From assembly GCA_945897965.1 (NCBI GenBank), contig CAMDHK010000003.1, positions 1-64,000 on the forward strand: DNA of 64,000 nucleotides, in the 5' to 3' direction. The stretch comes from Candidatus Kuenenia stuttgartensis (GTDB lineage Bacteria > Planctomycetota > Planctomycetia > Gemmatales > Gemmataceae). Every line of letters starts with the position of its first letter. Position 1 is the first letter of the stretch. Made by a program: the position numbers and the translations under genes. Under the pieces are notes generated by a model. That model was given only the letters and a program-made list of their open reading frames with translations, was not told the DNA's origin and did not search any database. Below, piece after piece: positions 9,444 to 20,162 of the stretch.

Positions 9444-11053
9444 TGCGTCATTGGCTTTACCTTATAATTGTTGTTTTAACATTACAAAACCCTTGCTGGG
9501 CTGTTGCCCCGGTTCTTACGTATGTTTTTCCTTCGGGCGGGCAGGTTGGTACTACGGTTCAGGCAAACCTGAATGGTACATTTCCCGATTGGCCTCCTAA
9601 AATCGTGGTTTATTCCCCAGATATTAAAATTGAGTTCAAAGAGAAAAATAAAGCCTCAATTATAATTGATCCAAAAGCTTCTCCAGGCCCAAAAGTATTC
9701 AGATTATTTAATAAAGATGGCACTTCTGCTCCCAAGGCTTTTTGGGTTGGAACAATTCCTGAAATCGAAGAAGTCGAGCCTAATAACACTTATATTAAAC
9801 CACAATCAATTGGGCCTGGGCCCGTTTTAATTAACGGAAAGTTAGGGGTTGCGGGCGATACGGATTCGTTTGCGGTTGATGCTAAAAAAGGTCAAACGAT
9901 AGTTGCTCATCTTTTAGGGAATCATGGCATTGAATCCCCCATGGATGCAGCAATCCAAATCTTATCGCCTGATGGGTTTATTCTAGCTGAGAATCATGAT
10001 CGATTTGGCCTTGATCCGTTTATCGCATTTATCGCACCCAATGATGGGGCTTATCGCATTCGTGTTTTTGCATTTCCATCTACGCCAGATACCACAATAA
10101 GATTTTCGGGTGCAGACACTTATATTTACCGTTTAACAATTACTACAGGACCCTACATTGATCATGCTTTTCCTTTATCTGTGCAAACAGGTAAGCCCCA
10201 GGTACTTAACCTAAAAGGCTGGAATCTATCTAAAGATTTTGCTGTATTAAACATGAATGTTTCTCCAGCCCTGACCGAAAGTAGAATATTTAAAACTGGG
10301 GCCGCTGGGAACTTGTCTGTTACATGCACTCCTTATCCTTCTTTGGTTTTCGCAAAAGATAAACAAATAATGTTTCTAGATTCACCTTCCATTATTAGTG
10401 GTTGTTTAGATGTTGAAAAATATCATTCTTTTGAACTTAGATTCAAAAAAGGTGAGAAATATAAACTTAAAATTGATGCTCGTTCGATTGGTTCCAATCT
10501 TGACCCTCTTGTAGTTCAAAAAGATGCTTTAGGAAAAGAACTTAAACGAGTAGATGATGAGGGGGCTGCTAATCGGGATGCTTCTTTTGAAGTAACTTCC
10601 ACAGGTGAGCCAACATTCCTGAAAATCACAGATTTACATAATCATAGTGGAGAAACTTATTACTATCGAATGAGTGTTATTCCGGTTGTTCCCGATTTTG
10701 AATTTTCCATTGATGGGGAAACTTTCGCTCCCAAAGATAATAAACCAGTTGAAGTGCCAATTAAGTTTACTAGAGTTGCTGGGCATTCTGCAGATATTGT
10801 TTTTAAAGCAATCGATTTGCCTAAGGGGTGGTCTGCCGAGGATCTTAAAGTAACATCTAAAACTGTTAGCCCGGTGAAGCTTTTAATTAAACCTGATGAA
10901 AAATCTGAATCAGGTTTTTTTAAAATAACGGCTAAATCTGGCGATGCTTTGAAGATAGGTAATCGTTATTTGCCTCCTCTTGAATCTACTTTAACTGACT
11001 ATTATCTACTGACGGAATTCAAGGAAAACAAAGAGATCAAAAAGAAAAAGTAG
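9443..11053 (+). CDS. Secreted PPC (pre-peptidase C-terminal) domain protein
   Basis: EVEPNNTYIKPQSIGPGPVLINGKLGVAGDTDSFAVDAKKGQTIVAHLL; ATG overlaps the upstream TAA by one base. Confidence 0.85.
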   Translation: MRHWLYLIIVVLTLQNPCWAVAPVLTYVFPSGGQVGTTVQANLNGTFPDWPPKIVVYSPDIKIEFKEKNKASIIIDPKASPGPKVFRLFNKDGTSAPKAFWVGTIPEIEEVEPNNTYIKPQSIGPGPVLINGKLGVAGDTDSFAVDAKKGQTIVAHLLGNHGIESPMDAAIQILSPDGFILAENHDRFGLDPFIAFIAPNDGAYRIRVFAFPSTPDTTIRFSGADTYIYRLTITTGPYIDHAFPLSVQTGKPQVLNLKGWNLSKDFAVLNMNVSPALTESRIFKTGAAGNLSVTCTPYPSLVFAKDKQIMFLDSPSIISGCLDVEKYHSFELRFKKGEKYKLKIDARSIGSNLDPLVVQKDALGKELKRVDDEGAANRDASFEVTSTGEPTFLKITDLHNHSGETYYYRMSVIPVVPDFEFSIDGETFAPKDNKPVEVPIKFTRVAGHSADIVFKAIDLPKGWSAEDLKVTSKTVSPVKLLIKPDEKSESGFFKITAKSGDALKIGNRYLPPLESTLTDYYLLTEFKENKEIKKKK

Positions 11054-11082
11054 ATTTCAACTTGTAATCACGAGGTGTAAAA

Positions 11083-11886
11083 TTGTTCCATAGAAATTTG
11101 ATGTTTGTAGCGATTTTGTTTTTATCATTTACCTCAGTTTCTTATGGGCAAAAGAAAAACCTGATTTTGCCAGGCGAAACTTTCACTGTTTCTGAACGGC
11201 CCGCTTTTGTCTTGTTACCTGATCAGGCTAAACGAACAACTCCCCAACCTTGGATTATTTATGCCCCCACTTTGCCATCATATCCTGATCAGCATGAAAA
11301 GTGGATGCACGAGCAGTTTCTTAATGCGGGCGTTGCAGTTGCTGGAATAGATGTTGGCGAAGGGTATGGCGGGCCCAAAAGTAATCAGCTTTTTACAGCC
11401 TTGTATAACGAACTTGTACAGAAAAAGGGATATTCACCTAAGCCTTGTCTTTTCGGGAGGAGCAGAGGTGGACTGTGGGTTTCAAGTTGGGCGATTGAAA
11501 ATCCAACTAAGGTTTCCGGAATTATCGGGATTTATCCAGTTTTTGATTTTCGCACATACCCAGGTATTGATAAAACTGCTCCGGCTTATGGTTTAAGTAA
11601 AAGTGAATTGGAAAGTAAACTGAGTGAATTAAATCCGATTTCTAGAATTAGTGTGTTGGCAAAAGCTAGAATCCCTGTCGCTTTGATTCACGGCGATATC
11701 GATAAGGTTGTCCCTTTAAAAGAGAATTCACAAGAATTTTTCAACCAATACAAGTTAGAGAACCAGCAAGACCTTGTGAAATTAATCATTCTCAAAGGGC
11801 AGGGTCATAATTTTTTCGAAGGGTTTTTCAATTCTCAAGAGTTAGTTGATTTTGCAATTGCTCGTGCCAAGGCGGGTACGAAATAG
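11083..11886 (+). CDS. Secreted alpha/beta hydrolase
   Basis: CLFGRSRGGLWVSSWAIENP nucleophile elbow (GRSRG); RIPVALIHGDIDKVVPL; catalytic His in GQGHNFF. Confidence 0.8.
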   Translation: MFHRNLMFVAILFLSFTSVSYGQKKNLILPGETFTVSERPAFVLLPDQAKRTTPQPWIIYAPTLPSYPDQHEKWMHEQFLNAGVAVAGIDVGEGYGGPKSNQLFTALYNELVQKKGYSPKPCLFGRSRGGLWVSSWAIENPTKVSGIIGIYPVFDFRTYPGIDKTAPAYGLSKSELESKLSELNPISRISVLAKARIPVALIHGDIDKVVPLKENSQEFFNQYKLENQQDLVKLIILKGQGHNFFEGFFNSQELVDFAIARAKAGTK

Positions 11887-11891
11887 TTTGG

Positions 11892-11913
11892 TTTCAACTG
11901 ATCATGGTTGAAA
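11892..11913. terminator. Hairpin between convergent genes
   Basis: TTTCAAC-tgatcatg-GTTGAAA. Confidence 0.4.
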
Positions 11914-11919
11914 TATATT

Positions 11920-13287
11920 TTACTTGGCATCTGCTTTTAATTCTTTAAATCGAATTCTTAGCAACTTCAATGATTCTTGATGCTGTTCGCTTTTAATCAG
12001 ATTGTTTTCTTCCAGTGGATCGGCCTTGAGGTCGTATAGTTCTTCTGTATTAAAATTCGGCCAGAATATATATTTCATATCTTTTCTCACCAAGGCTTCA
12101 GAAGCTGGAATGAAATCTTTATTCTTGATGATTGCATGTTCATAGAAAAATTCCTGCCTCCAATCTTTAATATTCTCTTCGAGGTAAAGTGGTGCAAAAT
12201 TTCTTCCTTGCATTGTTATTGGAGGTTTTACCTTTGAAGCGTTTAATATTGTTGGTGCTAGATCGACATTCAAAACAAATTCATCATTTGTTTTTCCAGC
12301 TTTACTTTTTGGCATTCTAGGATCCATAACAATTAAAGGTACTCGTATGCTTTCTTCATAAGGGTACCATTTGTCAGCTAACCCATGTTCCCCATGGAAA
12401 TAGCCGTTGTCTGTGGTAAAGATTACTAGGGTATTATCCAGCAGTTTTCTTTTTTCTAATTCCGCTATTATTTTGCCGCTGGTGGCATCTACTTCAGTTA
12501 CAAGACGGTAGTAATTTTTCATATATTCTTGATATTTTTCTGGTGTATCGAAACGCCAGTGCCAACGGTTTCTGCCTTCGTTTTTTTCATTTGAAATAAA
12601 CGGTGGTAATTTTTTGAAATGGCTTTCTGTTGCGGTGACTGGGATCGGGATTTTTACATCCTTATATAATTCCATGCTTTGGGGTTGAGGAAGATATTGT
12701 TTTGGGTTCCCGTCAACTGCGTGGGTAGCGAAAAATGAAACAGTAAGGAGAAATGGTTTATCATTTGGTTTTGTTTGAAGAAATTCTAGTGCATCATCTT
12801 CGTTTTTTTTTGTTACATGAATCATTTCGCCGTTAGTTTGCTTGATCCAATGGTTACCTGCATAGCTTTTCCCGTAATCATATTTTTCTTTTGGGAAGGC
12901 TCCGTTGTGCCATTTGCCTATATGGCCAACATAGTAACCGTTCTTCCTTAGGAGGCTGGGATAAGTTTCTTCCCAAGGTGTTTTAAACATGGCGAAAGCT
13001 TGGTTTCCATGCCTTGACATCCATTGACCGGTTAAAAGATTTGCCCTACTTACACCACAAATAGATGTAGTGACACAATTACGTGTGAACCTTATCCCAT
13101 TTTTTGCCAAGGAATCTAAATTAGGAGTTTTTACAATTGGATTACCAGCACACCCGAGGGTGTCATGGCGCCAATCATCTGCGTATAGAATTAGAATATT
13201 CAACGGTTTTTCTGTAGCAGCTTTTAAGTATTGCGGAATGTTCATAGCGAGAATGAAAAACATAAAAACAAGTCGAAAATTTGACAT
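11920..13287 (-). CDS. Sulfatase family protein
   Basis: [89 protein letters not shown]. Confidence 0.93.
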   Translation of the reverse strand: MSNFRLVFMFFILAMNIPQYLKAATEKPLNILILYADDWRHDTLGCAGNPIVKTPNLDSLAKNGIRFTRNCVTTSICGVSRANLLTGQWMSRHGNQAFAMFKTPWEETYPSLLRKNGYYVGHIGKWHNGAFPKEKYDYGKSYAGNHWIKQTNGEMIHVTKKNEDDALEFLQTKPNDKPFLLTVSFFATHAVDGNPKQYLPQPQSMELYKDVKIPIPVTATESHFKKLPPFISNEKNEGRNRWHWRFDTPEKYQEYMKNYYRLVTEVDATSGKIIAELEKRKLLDNTLVIFTTDNGYFHGEHGLADKWYPYEESIRVPLIVMDPRMPKSKAGKTNDEFVLNVDLAPTILNASKVKPPITMQGRNFAPLYLEENIKDWRQEFFYEHAIIKNKDFIPASEALVRKDMKYIFWPNFNTEELYDLKADPLEENNLIKSEQHQESLKLLRIRFKELKADAK

Positions 13288-13480
13288 AAACTGATTCCAT
13301 AATTAAGGCCATGTGATTCTTTGGTCATTATAAAGCATTTTAATCTGTCAGAATATTTGTTTAATTTAAACTTTTAAACAGAATCTATTAAAAAAGCTTG
13401 TATTTTATGTCACTAAATACGATATTAATGATGCATTGCGTTATTGGTCATTTTATTTGTTCCCACCTAGGAGTTTGTAA

Positions 13481-14053
13481 ATGAAGCGATTAATGTCTTT
13501 AGTTGTAAGTTTAAGCTTAGTTTTTACTGTTATTGGGGAAGAGCCAGCTAAGGTAGCAACTAAGAAAGTTGAAATTGGCAGTCAGGCCCCAGTTTTTAAA
13601 ATTAAAGATGCTTCGGGCAAAGAAATCAACCTTGCAGATTTAACTGCCAAAGGCGCAGTTCTTGTACGTTTAACTTGTGGTTGTTCAGGTTGTGATCAAG
13701 AGTTGGCATATTTTCAAGCGATTCATGATGCTTATAAAGAATCAGGTTTGACTTCCCTAGCGATTTTCAAAGAACCTGATGCCAAAGTTGCAACATATGC
13801 AAAAGCAAAGAATATTAGCATGCTTTATGCTGTTGATACCAAAGGTGATAGTTGGAAAATTTTTGATACGAAAACAATGCCTACTAATTTCTTAATTGAA
13901 AAAGGTGGCAAGATTGTTGCAATTGCGCCAGGATGCGACCCAAGTGGTTTGGTAGCTAAAAAACTTTCTGAAAAAGTTGCTAAAACTGTAAACACAGAAA
14001 ATGTGGATGTTAAGAAGCAAGTTGAAGATAATAAGAAAAAGGTCGTTAAGTAA
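13481..14053 (+). CDS. Secreted redoxin / thioredoxin-like protein
   Basis: Signal peptide; VEIGSQAPVFKIKDASGKEINLADLTAKGAVLVRLTCGCSGCDQELAYFQAIHDAY. Confidence 0.8.
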   Translation: MKRLMSLVVSLSLVFTVIGEEPAKVATKKVEIGSQAPVFKIKDASGKEINLADLTAKGAVLVRLTCGCSGCDQELAYFQAIHDAYKESGLTSLAIFKEPDAKVATYAKAKNISMLYAVDTKGDSWKIFDTKTMPTNFLIEKGGKIVAIAPGCDPSGLVAKKLSEKVAKTVNTENVDVKKQVEDNKKKVVK

Positions 14054-14067
14054 AAATTTAGTTGTTA

Positions 14068-14107
14068 AAAAGCCCTGCTTGATATTATTTCAAGCAGGGC
14101 TTTTTTA
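14068..14107 (+). terminator. Rho-independent terminator
   Basis: AGCCCTGCTTG-atattattt-CAAGCAGGGCT followed by T-run. Confidence 0.9.
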
Positions 14108-14111
14108 TTAA

Positions 14112-14582
14112 TTAACGGGCCCGATATAGCTCAAATCTTCCGTTATCTTTTTTGCTAGAATAATTCGCCATAAATGAACCATCATCAGCAAGAGCGCTGT
14201 ATTCAAAGGTTCCAAAACCTAGTAGTTTCTGACTTCCAGTAAGCGTAAGTTTATCGCCTTCTTTACCTGTAACCGATAGCGTTGCTTTATATCTAAATGG
14301 TATAACTTTGAAAAATCGACCAGAAAAAGTAACTTCATAGGCTTCATAGGAGTTAGTTCCAACAGATCTAAAAACAGCTTTCATGGGTCCTTTGTGGCCA
14401 GAACCATCGCTTATCCAATTCCCACTCCAACTCCCGGCTAAGTTTGGTGTGTTTCCCTTTTCTTGTGAATTAACAAAAGAACAAATCATTAAACTTGCGA
14501 TAAATACGCCTGCTACTAATCTTGTTTTCATATAAACCTCGATTGAATGTAATTGTAAAACACTTGAAACTGATTTTAACAA
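14112..14582 (-). CDS. Secreted hypothetical protein
   Basis: Signal peptide MKTRLVAGVFIASLMICSFVNS; N-terminal extension before this Met is doubtful. Confidence 0.6.
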   Translation of the reverse strand: MLKSVSSVLQLHSIEVYMKTRLVAGVFIASLMICSFVNSQEKGNTPNLAGSWSGNWISDGSGHKGPMKAVFRSVGTNSYEAYEVTFSGRFFKVIPFRYKATLSVTGKEGDKLTLTGSQKLLGFGTFEYSALADDGSFMANYSSKKDNGRFELYRAR

Positions 14583-14640
14583 ATTTAATCAAAGTTAAAA
14601 GTAATATTGGAAAACTAGAATAATAGGACGCGCATAAGGC

Positions 14641-15306
14641 TTAGTTTTTAATCCATAATTGTGATTTTAAAAAGGAGCATAAATAATATTTTTCATTTTT
14701 AAGAATGAATTTGTTTTCGATCAACAAGGATGTAGGGTCTTGGAGTGAGTTGGCAGATATTCGTGTGAAGATTCTAAAAAAAAGATACATTCCAAACAGT
14801 AGCAGCGAAGTCAAAGTTTTTTTACAGAATGAATTTGGAACATTAAAATCTCCATAAATTAACTTTCCCTCAGGTTTTAAGCTGAGTGAAACTTTCTTTA
14901 TAAGATTTGTTAATTCTGGATAAGTAAAACAATCTAGAAAAAAATTTGTAACAACCAAATCATATTTGAATTTTGGGAAATCCCAATCAAAAACATCGCT
15001 GTGAATAAAAATCACTTTTGAACTATTGGGAAGCGAAGTGATTCTAGTGTTTGCCAATTCGATCATGTTTCTGCTAATATCAATTGATTCGATTTCAGAA
15101 TTATCAGTTGATTTTAATAATGATTCAAGAAATCTCCCATTTCCATCACCTAATATAAGTACATTTTTTACTGCACTTAATTCAGCAAGTTGACTTATTC
15201 TGCATTGTTGAAGCTGATTTCCGAAACTAATCGTTTCTAGAAAATGATACCACGGTGCCAATTTGTCAAAGCACGATTTTTTCATGCAATAACCCATAAT
15301 ATCCAA
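14641..15306 (-). CDS. Class I SAM-dependent methyltransferase
   Basis: VLILGDGNGRFLESLL (motif I), YDLVVTNFFLDCF, LSLKPEGKLIYGDF. Confidence 0.8.
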   Translation of the reverse strand: MDIMGYCMKKSCFDKLAPWYHFLETISFGNQLQQCRISQLAELSAVKNVLILGDGNGRFLESLLKSTDNSEIESIDISRNMIELANTRITSLPNSSKVIFIHSDVFDWDFPKFKYDLVVTNFFLDCFTYPELTNLIKKVSLSLKPEGKLIYGDFNVPNSFCKKTLTSLLLFGMYLFFRIFTRISANSLQDPTSLLIENKFILKNEKYYLCSFLKSQLWIKN

Positions 15307-16100
15307 GGTGATAAAAGAGATACATCTGCAAGGACCCTTGATATTCTTGGTTTGTTTGAACCTGCAAATTTATTGACCAAAATCAAACAGATTAATGTGA
15401 TTGCTGCTGCAAATAAAATAGGTTTCTCGCATATGAACATTGAATAAAATATAAATAAAATTAGTATCAAGTCGATTTTTGAAAGTGAATTGCAATTCGA
15501 TTCCCAAATGTCAATTAACCTGCAGTTTAACCAGCATAATAAACAAAATAATAGTACTGCGGGTAGCCATGTTCTTATTTCTATATTTGAAATTATTACG
15601 GGTAGAGCAACCCCCGACCCAAAACCTATTCCCACTAATAATTCTTTACAATTGTTTCTTAGTTTTATGTTGGCGATGTTTGCATGTACTAACAAAAGGT
15701 AAATACAAATGAAGCCTACTAATATGAGACCACCTAAAATTAAAGATTTTGAAAGTGAAAAACATAAACATATTGAAGTTGTAAATGTAAAAGTAATCAT
15801 CGCAATTGTTATTTTTTGATTTCGAGCAACAAACAGATGTCTTTGAGTTTTATAAATTCCTTTCAGCGAATCAAAAAAATGATCCAAAAGATAGATGAAC
15901 CATACTGTAAAAAAAAGTGAAGCTGTTTCGGTTTTTGAAATTTCAATTTTAAAGTTTTCTGCAAGAAAATGTTGCCAAACAATTGCAACAATAGGTGCAT
16001 CTAGTGCCAAAATATTAAAAAATAACCACCATGGGGTCGATTCTTTATTTGGTTGTGCGTTTGATGTTGGGCCATTAGAATTAATAATTAAGTTTTCCAT
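15282..16100 (-). CDS. Integral membrane protein, UbiA-like
   Basis: Multiple hydrophobic helices; IYLLDHFFDSLKG resembles a UbiA Asp-rich motif; overlaps the methyltransferase by 25 nt. Confidence 0.6.
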   Translation of the reverse strand: MENLIINSNGPTSNAQPNKESTPWWLFFNILALDAPIVAIVWQHFLAENFKIEISKTETASLFFTVWFIYLLDHFFDSLKGIYKTQRHLFVARNQKITIAMITFTFTTSICLCFSLSKSLILGGLILVGFICIYLLLVHANIANIKLRNNCKELLVGIGFGSGVALPVIISNIEIRTWLPAVLLFCLLCWLNCRLIDIWESNCNSLSKIDLILILFIFYSMFICEKPILFAAAITLICLILVNKFAGSNKPRISRVLADVSLLSPWILWVIA

Positions 16101-16257
16101 AGTTTTATTTCATTAGGTTGCTAAGTCGTTCCATTCAAAATGCTTTAAGCTTTTAAAGTTATCTTTAACCTGTAATTCAATTATGTTTTAAATCTGACAG
16201 TATTTGCTAATATTATAGTAGGTGTTTAGATTTGTTTCGTAAGGGTTATGAGGCTTT

Positions 16258-18684
16258 ATGTTCATTTATAATTGTTACAAGCTTATTCTTATAATTATTT
16301 TATTCTTGATTTATAATCCTGTTTCTTATGCAGAAAATAATGCTCCAGAATTTACTTCTGTAGGGTTACCTTTCTTACAGAAAAATTGCCTTTCTTGCCA
16401 TTCTGGTGCTAAACCTAAAGCTGAATTATCTCTTGATGGCTACAAAGATTCAGTATCTTTGATTAAAAATCGAAAAGTTTGGGATAATGTTGTTAAAAAT
16501 ATCATTTCTGGTGAGATGCCTCCAAAGAGTAAACCTAGGCCGACTGTTAAAGAGTCCGAAAATTTCATTTCCCTGGTTCAGTCAATTTTTGATTTCAATG
16601 ACCGTAACGCAAAACCTAACCCAGGTAATGTTACAGTGCGAAGGCTTAACCGTGTTGAATATAAAAATACGGTGCGCGATTTAATAGGGATTGATTTTGA
16701 TCCTACAGATAATTTTCCCTCGGATGACATTGGCCATGGTTTTGACAACATAGGCGATGTATTAACTTTGTCACCTGTTTTGATGGAACGCTATCTTTCT
16801 GCTGCTGAAACTATCATGTCCAGGGCGATAGTTCCTGATCCTGCGCCTGTTATTAAACGTCATTTATCTAGCAGGTATACTGAACCTTCGCTTTCGGATC
16901 AGACTGCCGTAAAAATTATTGAAGGACAGTTTAGAAGGATGGAATCAGATTCCAAGGAAAACAATTTGTCTGGCCCTTTGCATACTAGTTACATGTGGGA
17001 AAGTGACGGTGAATATGTTTTTCGAGCGAAAGTATATGGTAATAGTGTTGATTCGAAACCTGTACGTTTAGCTGTTTTAATTTCTGACAAAAATCTTTCT
17101 TCTAAGTCGCCTGATTCTGAACTGGAATTATTAGCTGGCAATATTCCAAAAAACTCTTTGATTTTAAAAACATTTGAGATAAAAGCTGACAAGCCTGCCA
17201 ATGCCGAGGTTATTGAAGTAAAAATTCCTGCAATGAAAATTCGAGAAAAAATACTTATAGCACTTTACAAAACTATGCCTGGTAATGCTGGGAATAAAGC
17301 TTTTGTGCAATATATGGCGCTTGATGGTCCTCTCGATAGTCGGCCAACCAGTCACCGCGAATTGCTGTTAGTTGATGCTGGAAAATCAAAAGATATACAG
17401 ACGCGCGAAGTTATTTCTCGATTTCTTTTTAAGGCTTTTAGGCGCCCTCCTAATCCTGATGAGATTCAACGTTCAATTGCTTTGGTAGATAATGCAATAA
17501 AGAATGGCGAAAAGTGGGAGTCTGCCATGCAGTTTGCGATGCAAGCGGTTTTATGTTCTCCCAAATTTTTGTTTAAATTGGAGATGGATGGAAAACAGAA
17601 TAATACTGAAGTAAGGAAGCTTGATGATTTTCAACTTGCTTCAAGGCTTTCTTATTTTATTTGGAGTTCCATGCCTGATCAGATTTTATTTGATCTGGCG
17701 TCTAAAAAACAACTTGGTGCGAATCTTGATAACCAAGTTGTTCGGATGTTGCAGGATTCTAAATCTTCCGCATTGGTACAAAATTTTGCTCTCCAATGGT
17801 TGCAGATAAAACGATTGGATTTGGTTTCTCCCGATATTAAGCTTTTTCCAACTTTTGATTTAAAACTTCGTTCAGCAATGAGAACCGAAACAGAATTGTT
17901 TTTTTCTTCGATTATTAAAGAAGATCGAAGTATTTTAGATCTGATTGATTCAGATTACACCTTCTTGAATGAAACTTTGGCTAAGCATTACGGGATTGTT
18001 GATACCAAAGGTAATATGGTTGGTAAAAAAATAACTCAACCGGGTGGATCTCTTATTAGGGGTGATGAATTTATTAGAGTTGCACTTTCAGATAAATCTC
18101 GGGGGGGATTATTAACCCAAGCTAGTATCCTTACTGCAACTTCGAATCCAACCAGAACTTCCCCGGTAAAAAGAGGGCGCTGGGTTCTCGAGCAAATTCT
18201 AGGTTCGCCTCCGCCTCCTCCTCCGCCTGATGTTCCTGAATTGTCTGCAGATGATAAATCTGTCGCCCAAGGTTCCCTTAGGCAAAGGATGGAGCAGCAC
18301 CGCAAAAATCCTAGTTGTGCTAATTGTCATGCCAAGATGGACCCGATTGGCTTTGCGCTTGAAAATTTTAATGCTATTGGCGCTTTTAGGGCTAAAGATG
18401 GAAATTTTGATATCGATGCTTCGGGTGAATTTTCAGATGGTACAACTTTTAAAGGGCCTGCAGATCTTAAAAACATTGTTAAACTTAAAAAAGATGATTT
18501 TACACGATGTTTGACTGAAAAATTGATGATTTATGCTTTAGGCAGGGGGTTGGAATATTACGATAGGCCAGTTATTGAAAAGATTGTTAAGCATGTTTCC
18601 GATAATAACTATAAGTTTTCCTCATTGGTTTCTGCGATTGTTCAAAGCGATGCTTTTCAAAAAAGCCTGAAAGTTGAGAATTAG
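16258..18684 (+). CDS. DUF1587/DUF1592/DUF1588/DUF1585 cytochrome-type protein
   Basis: FLQKNCLSCHSGAKPKAELSLDGY; VRRLNRVEYKNTVRDLIGIDF; LTQASILTATSNPTRTSPVKRGRWVLEQILGSPPPPPPPDVPEL; CANCHAKMDPIGFALENFNAIGAFR. Confidence 0.93.
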   Translation: MFIYNCYKLILIIILFLIYNPVSYAENNAPEFTSVGLPFLQKNCLSCHSGAKPKAELSLDGYKDSVSLIKNRKVWDNVVKNIISGEMPPKSKPRPTVKESENFISLVQSIFDFNDRNAKPNPGNVTVRRLNRVEYKNTVRDLIGIDFDPTDNFPSDDIGHGFDNIGDVLTLSPVLMERYLSAAETIMSRAIVPDPAPVIKRHLSSRYTEPSLSDQTAVKIIEGQFRRMESDSKENNLSGPLHTSYMWESDGEYVFRAKVYGNSVDSKPVRLAVLISDKNLSSKSPDSELELLAGNIPKNSLILKTFEIKADKPANAEVIEVKIPAMKIREKILIALYKTMPGNAGNKAFVQYMALDGPLDSRPTSHRELLLVDAGKSKDIQTREVISRFLFKAFRRPPNPDEIQRSIALVDNAIKNGEKWESAMQFAMQAVLCSPKFLFKLEMDGKQNNTEVRKLDDFQLASRLSYFIWSSMPDQILFDLASKKQLGANLDNQVVRMLQDSKSSALVQNFALQWLQIKRLDLVSPDIKLFPTFDLKLRSAMRTETELFFSSIIKEDRSILDLIDSDYTFLNETLAKHYGIVDTKGNMVGKKITQPGGSLIRGDEFIRVALSDKSRGGLLTQASILTATSNPTRTSPVKRGRWVLEQILGSPPPPPPPDVPELSADDKSVAQGSLRQRMEQHRKNPSCANCHAKMDPIGFALENFNAIGAFRAKDGNFDIDASGEFSDGTTFKGPADLKNIVKLKKDDFTRCLTEKLMIYALGRGLEYYDRPVIEKIVKHVSDNNYKFSSLVSAIVQSDAFQKSLKVEN

Positions 18685-18782
18685 GTAGTCCAATGTTTGA
18701 AATATCTCTTTTTCTGCCTTGCATTTGGTAAAATTAATTGTGGATAATGAGTTAAGTAATTGCATTCGAATTGGAGTTTTAG

Positions 18783-20123
18783 ATGAAACCATTTAGCCTG
18801 CTATCTCGCCGAACTATCCTTAAAGGATTGGGCATTTCTGTTTCTTTGCCTTGGCTTGAGGCTATGGGGCCAGTTGCCACTTGGGCTAATGCAAGCCCTA
18901 GTCAAAATATTGCCCCTAATCGTATGGCTTTTCTTTATGTGCCAAACGGCAAAAATATGGCTGATTGGACTCCAAAATCTGAAGGCACTGATTTTGATAT
19001 TACCCCAATTCTTCAGCCTCTTGCTAATGTTAAAGACAAACTGTTGGTGTTAAGTGGTCTTACTGCTGACAAAGCAAGGCCTCATGGTGATGGCGGTGGC
19101 GATCATGCTCGTGCTTTAAGCGCTTTCCTTACTGGTGCTCAACCCCGTAAAACTGATGGCACCAATATTCGTTCTGGTATTTCAGTCGATCAAGTAGCCG
19201 CTTCTCGCATTGGTGACAAAGTTAGGCTTCCTTCCATCGAGATTGGTTGCGAGCAGGGGGCCATGGCAGGGAATTGCGATTCTGGTTACAGTTGTGTTTA
19301 TTCATCCACCATGTCTTGGCGTTCGTCCACACAACCTCTTCCCAAAGAGGTTAATCCAAAATTAGTTTTTGAAAGGCTTTTCGCAACTGGCCCTGATGCT
19401 GGTAAAGCAAAACGCGAGGCTCGAAATAAAAGCATTCTTGATTATGTTCGTGATGATTCAAAAAACATTGCTAATCAACTTGGTAAATCAGATATTAGGA
19501 AGCTAGACGAATATTTTACCGCAATTCGTGATATCGAACTTCGTATTGAGCGCTCTGAAAAACTTCCAGCAATTAAACTTCCTAATACTCCTGCGCCTAA
19601 GGGTATCCCTGCAGTTTTCGAAGAACATATCAAACTAATGTGTGATCTTATCGTGCTTGCATTCCAAGCTGATATTACGCGGGTTGCAACTTTTGTTTTG
19701 GCCAATGAAGGCAGTAATAAACCTTATCCTTTTATTAAGGTTCCTGAAGGTCACCACGATTTGTCTCACCATGGTAATGATCAAGTGAAAAAAGAAAAGA
19801 TAAAACAAATCAATCTGTTTCATGTTTCTCAACTTGCATATCTCCTTGAGAAATTGAAGGCCACGAAAGAAGGCGAAGGGAATCTTTTAGATCATTCAAT
19901 GATTGCCTATGGTAGTGGTAATTCTGATGGTAATGCTCACAATCACGATGACCTCCCTATTTTGCTAGCTGGCGGTGGATGTGGCACACTTTCCTCTGGA
20001 AGGCATTTACGTTTCTCCAAGGAAACTCCTCTAAATAACCTTTGGCTTTCCATGCTTAATCGAATGGATATTAATATCGATAGGCTTGGTGATAGCACTG
20101 GCGCTCTTGCAAACCTTAAATAG
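18783..20123 (+). CDS. DUF1552 domain-containing protein
   Basis: LSRRTILKGLGISVSLPWLEAM; RMAFLYVPNGKNMADWTP; HARALSAFLTGAQPRKTDGTNIRSGISVDQVAA. Confidence 0.92.
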   Translation: MKPFSLLSRRTILKGLGISVSLPWLEAMGPVATWANASPSQNIAPNRMAFLYVPNGKNMADWTPKSEGTDFDITPILQPLANVKDKLLVLSGLTADKARPHGDGGGDHARALSAFLTGAQPRKTDGTNIRSGISVDQVAASRIGDKVRLPSIEIGCEQGAMAGNCDSGYSCVYSSTMSWRSSTQPLPKEVNPKLVFERLFATGPDAGKAKREARNKSILDYVRDDSKNIANQLGKSDIRKLDEYFTAIRDIELRIERSEKLPAIKLPNTPAPKGIPAVFEEHIKLMCDLIVLAFQADITRVATFVLANEGSNKPYPFIKVPEGHHDLSHHGNDQVKKEKIKQINLFHVSQLAYLLEKLKATKEGEGNLLDHSMIAYGSGNSDGNAHNHDDLPILLAGGGCGTLSSGRHLRFSKETPLNNLWLSMLNRMDINIDRLGDSTGALANLK

Positions 20124-20162
20124 GTTCAGGTTAGCTGTAATAATTCGTATTGATGGGAACTT

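Noticed and set aside
8785-9600. Two consecutive alternate-frame ORFs (123 and 147 aa) inside the DUF1501 gene
   Set aside because: The DUF1501 frame is unambiguous; the alternate-frame translations look like random hydrophobic sequence
18190-18240. Run of seven prolines in the DUF1592-type protein
   Set aside because: The GSPPPPPPPDVPEL segment is a usual feature of the DUF1588 region in this family
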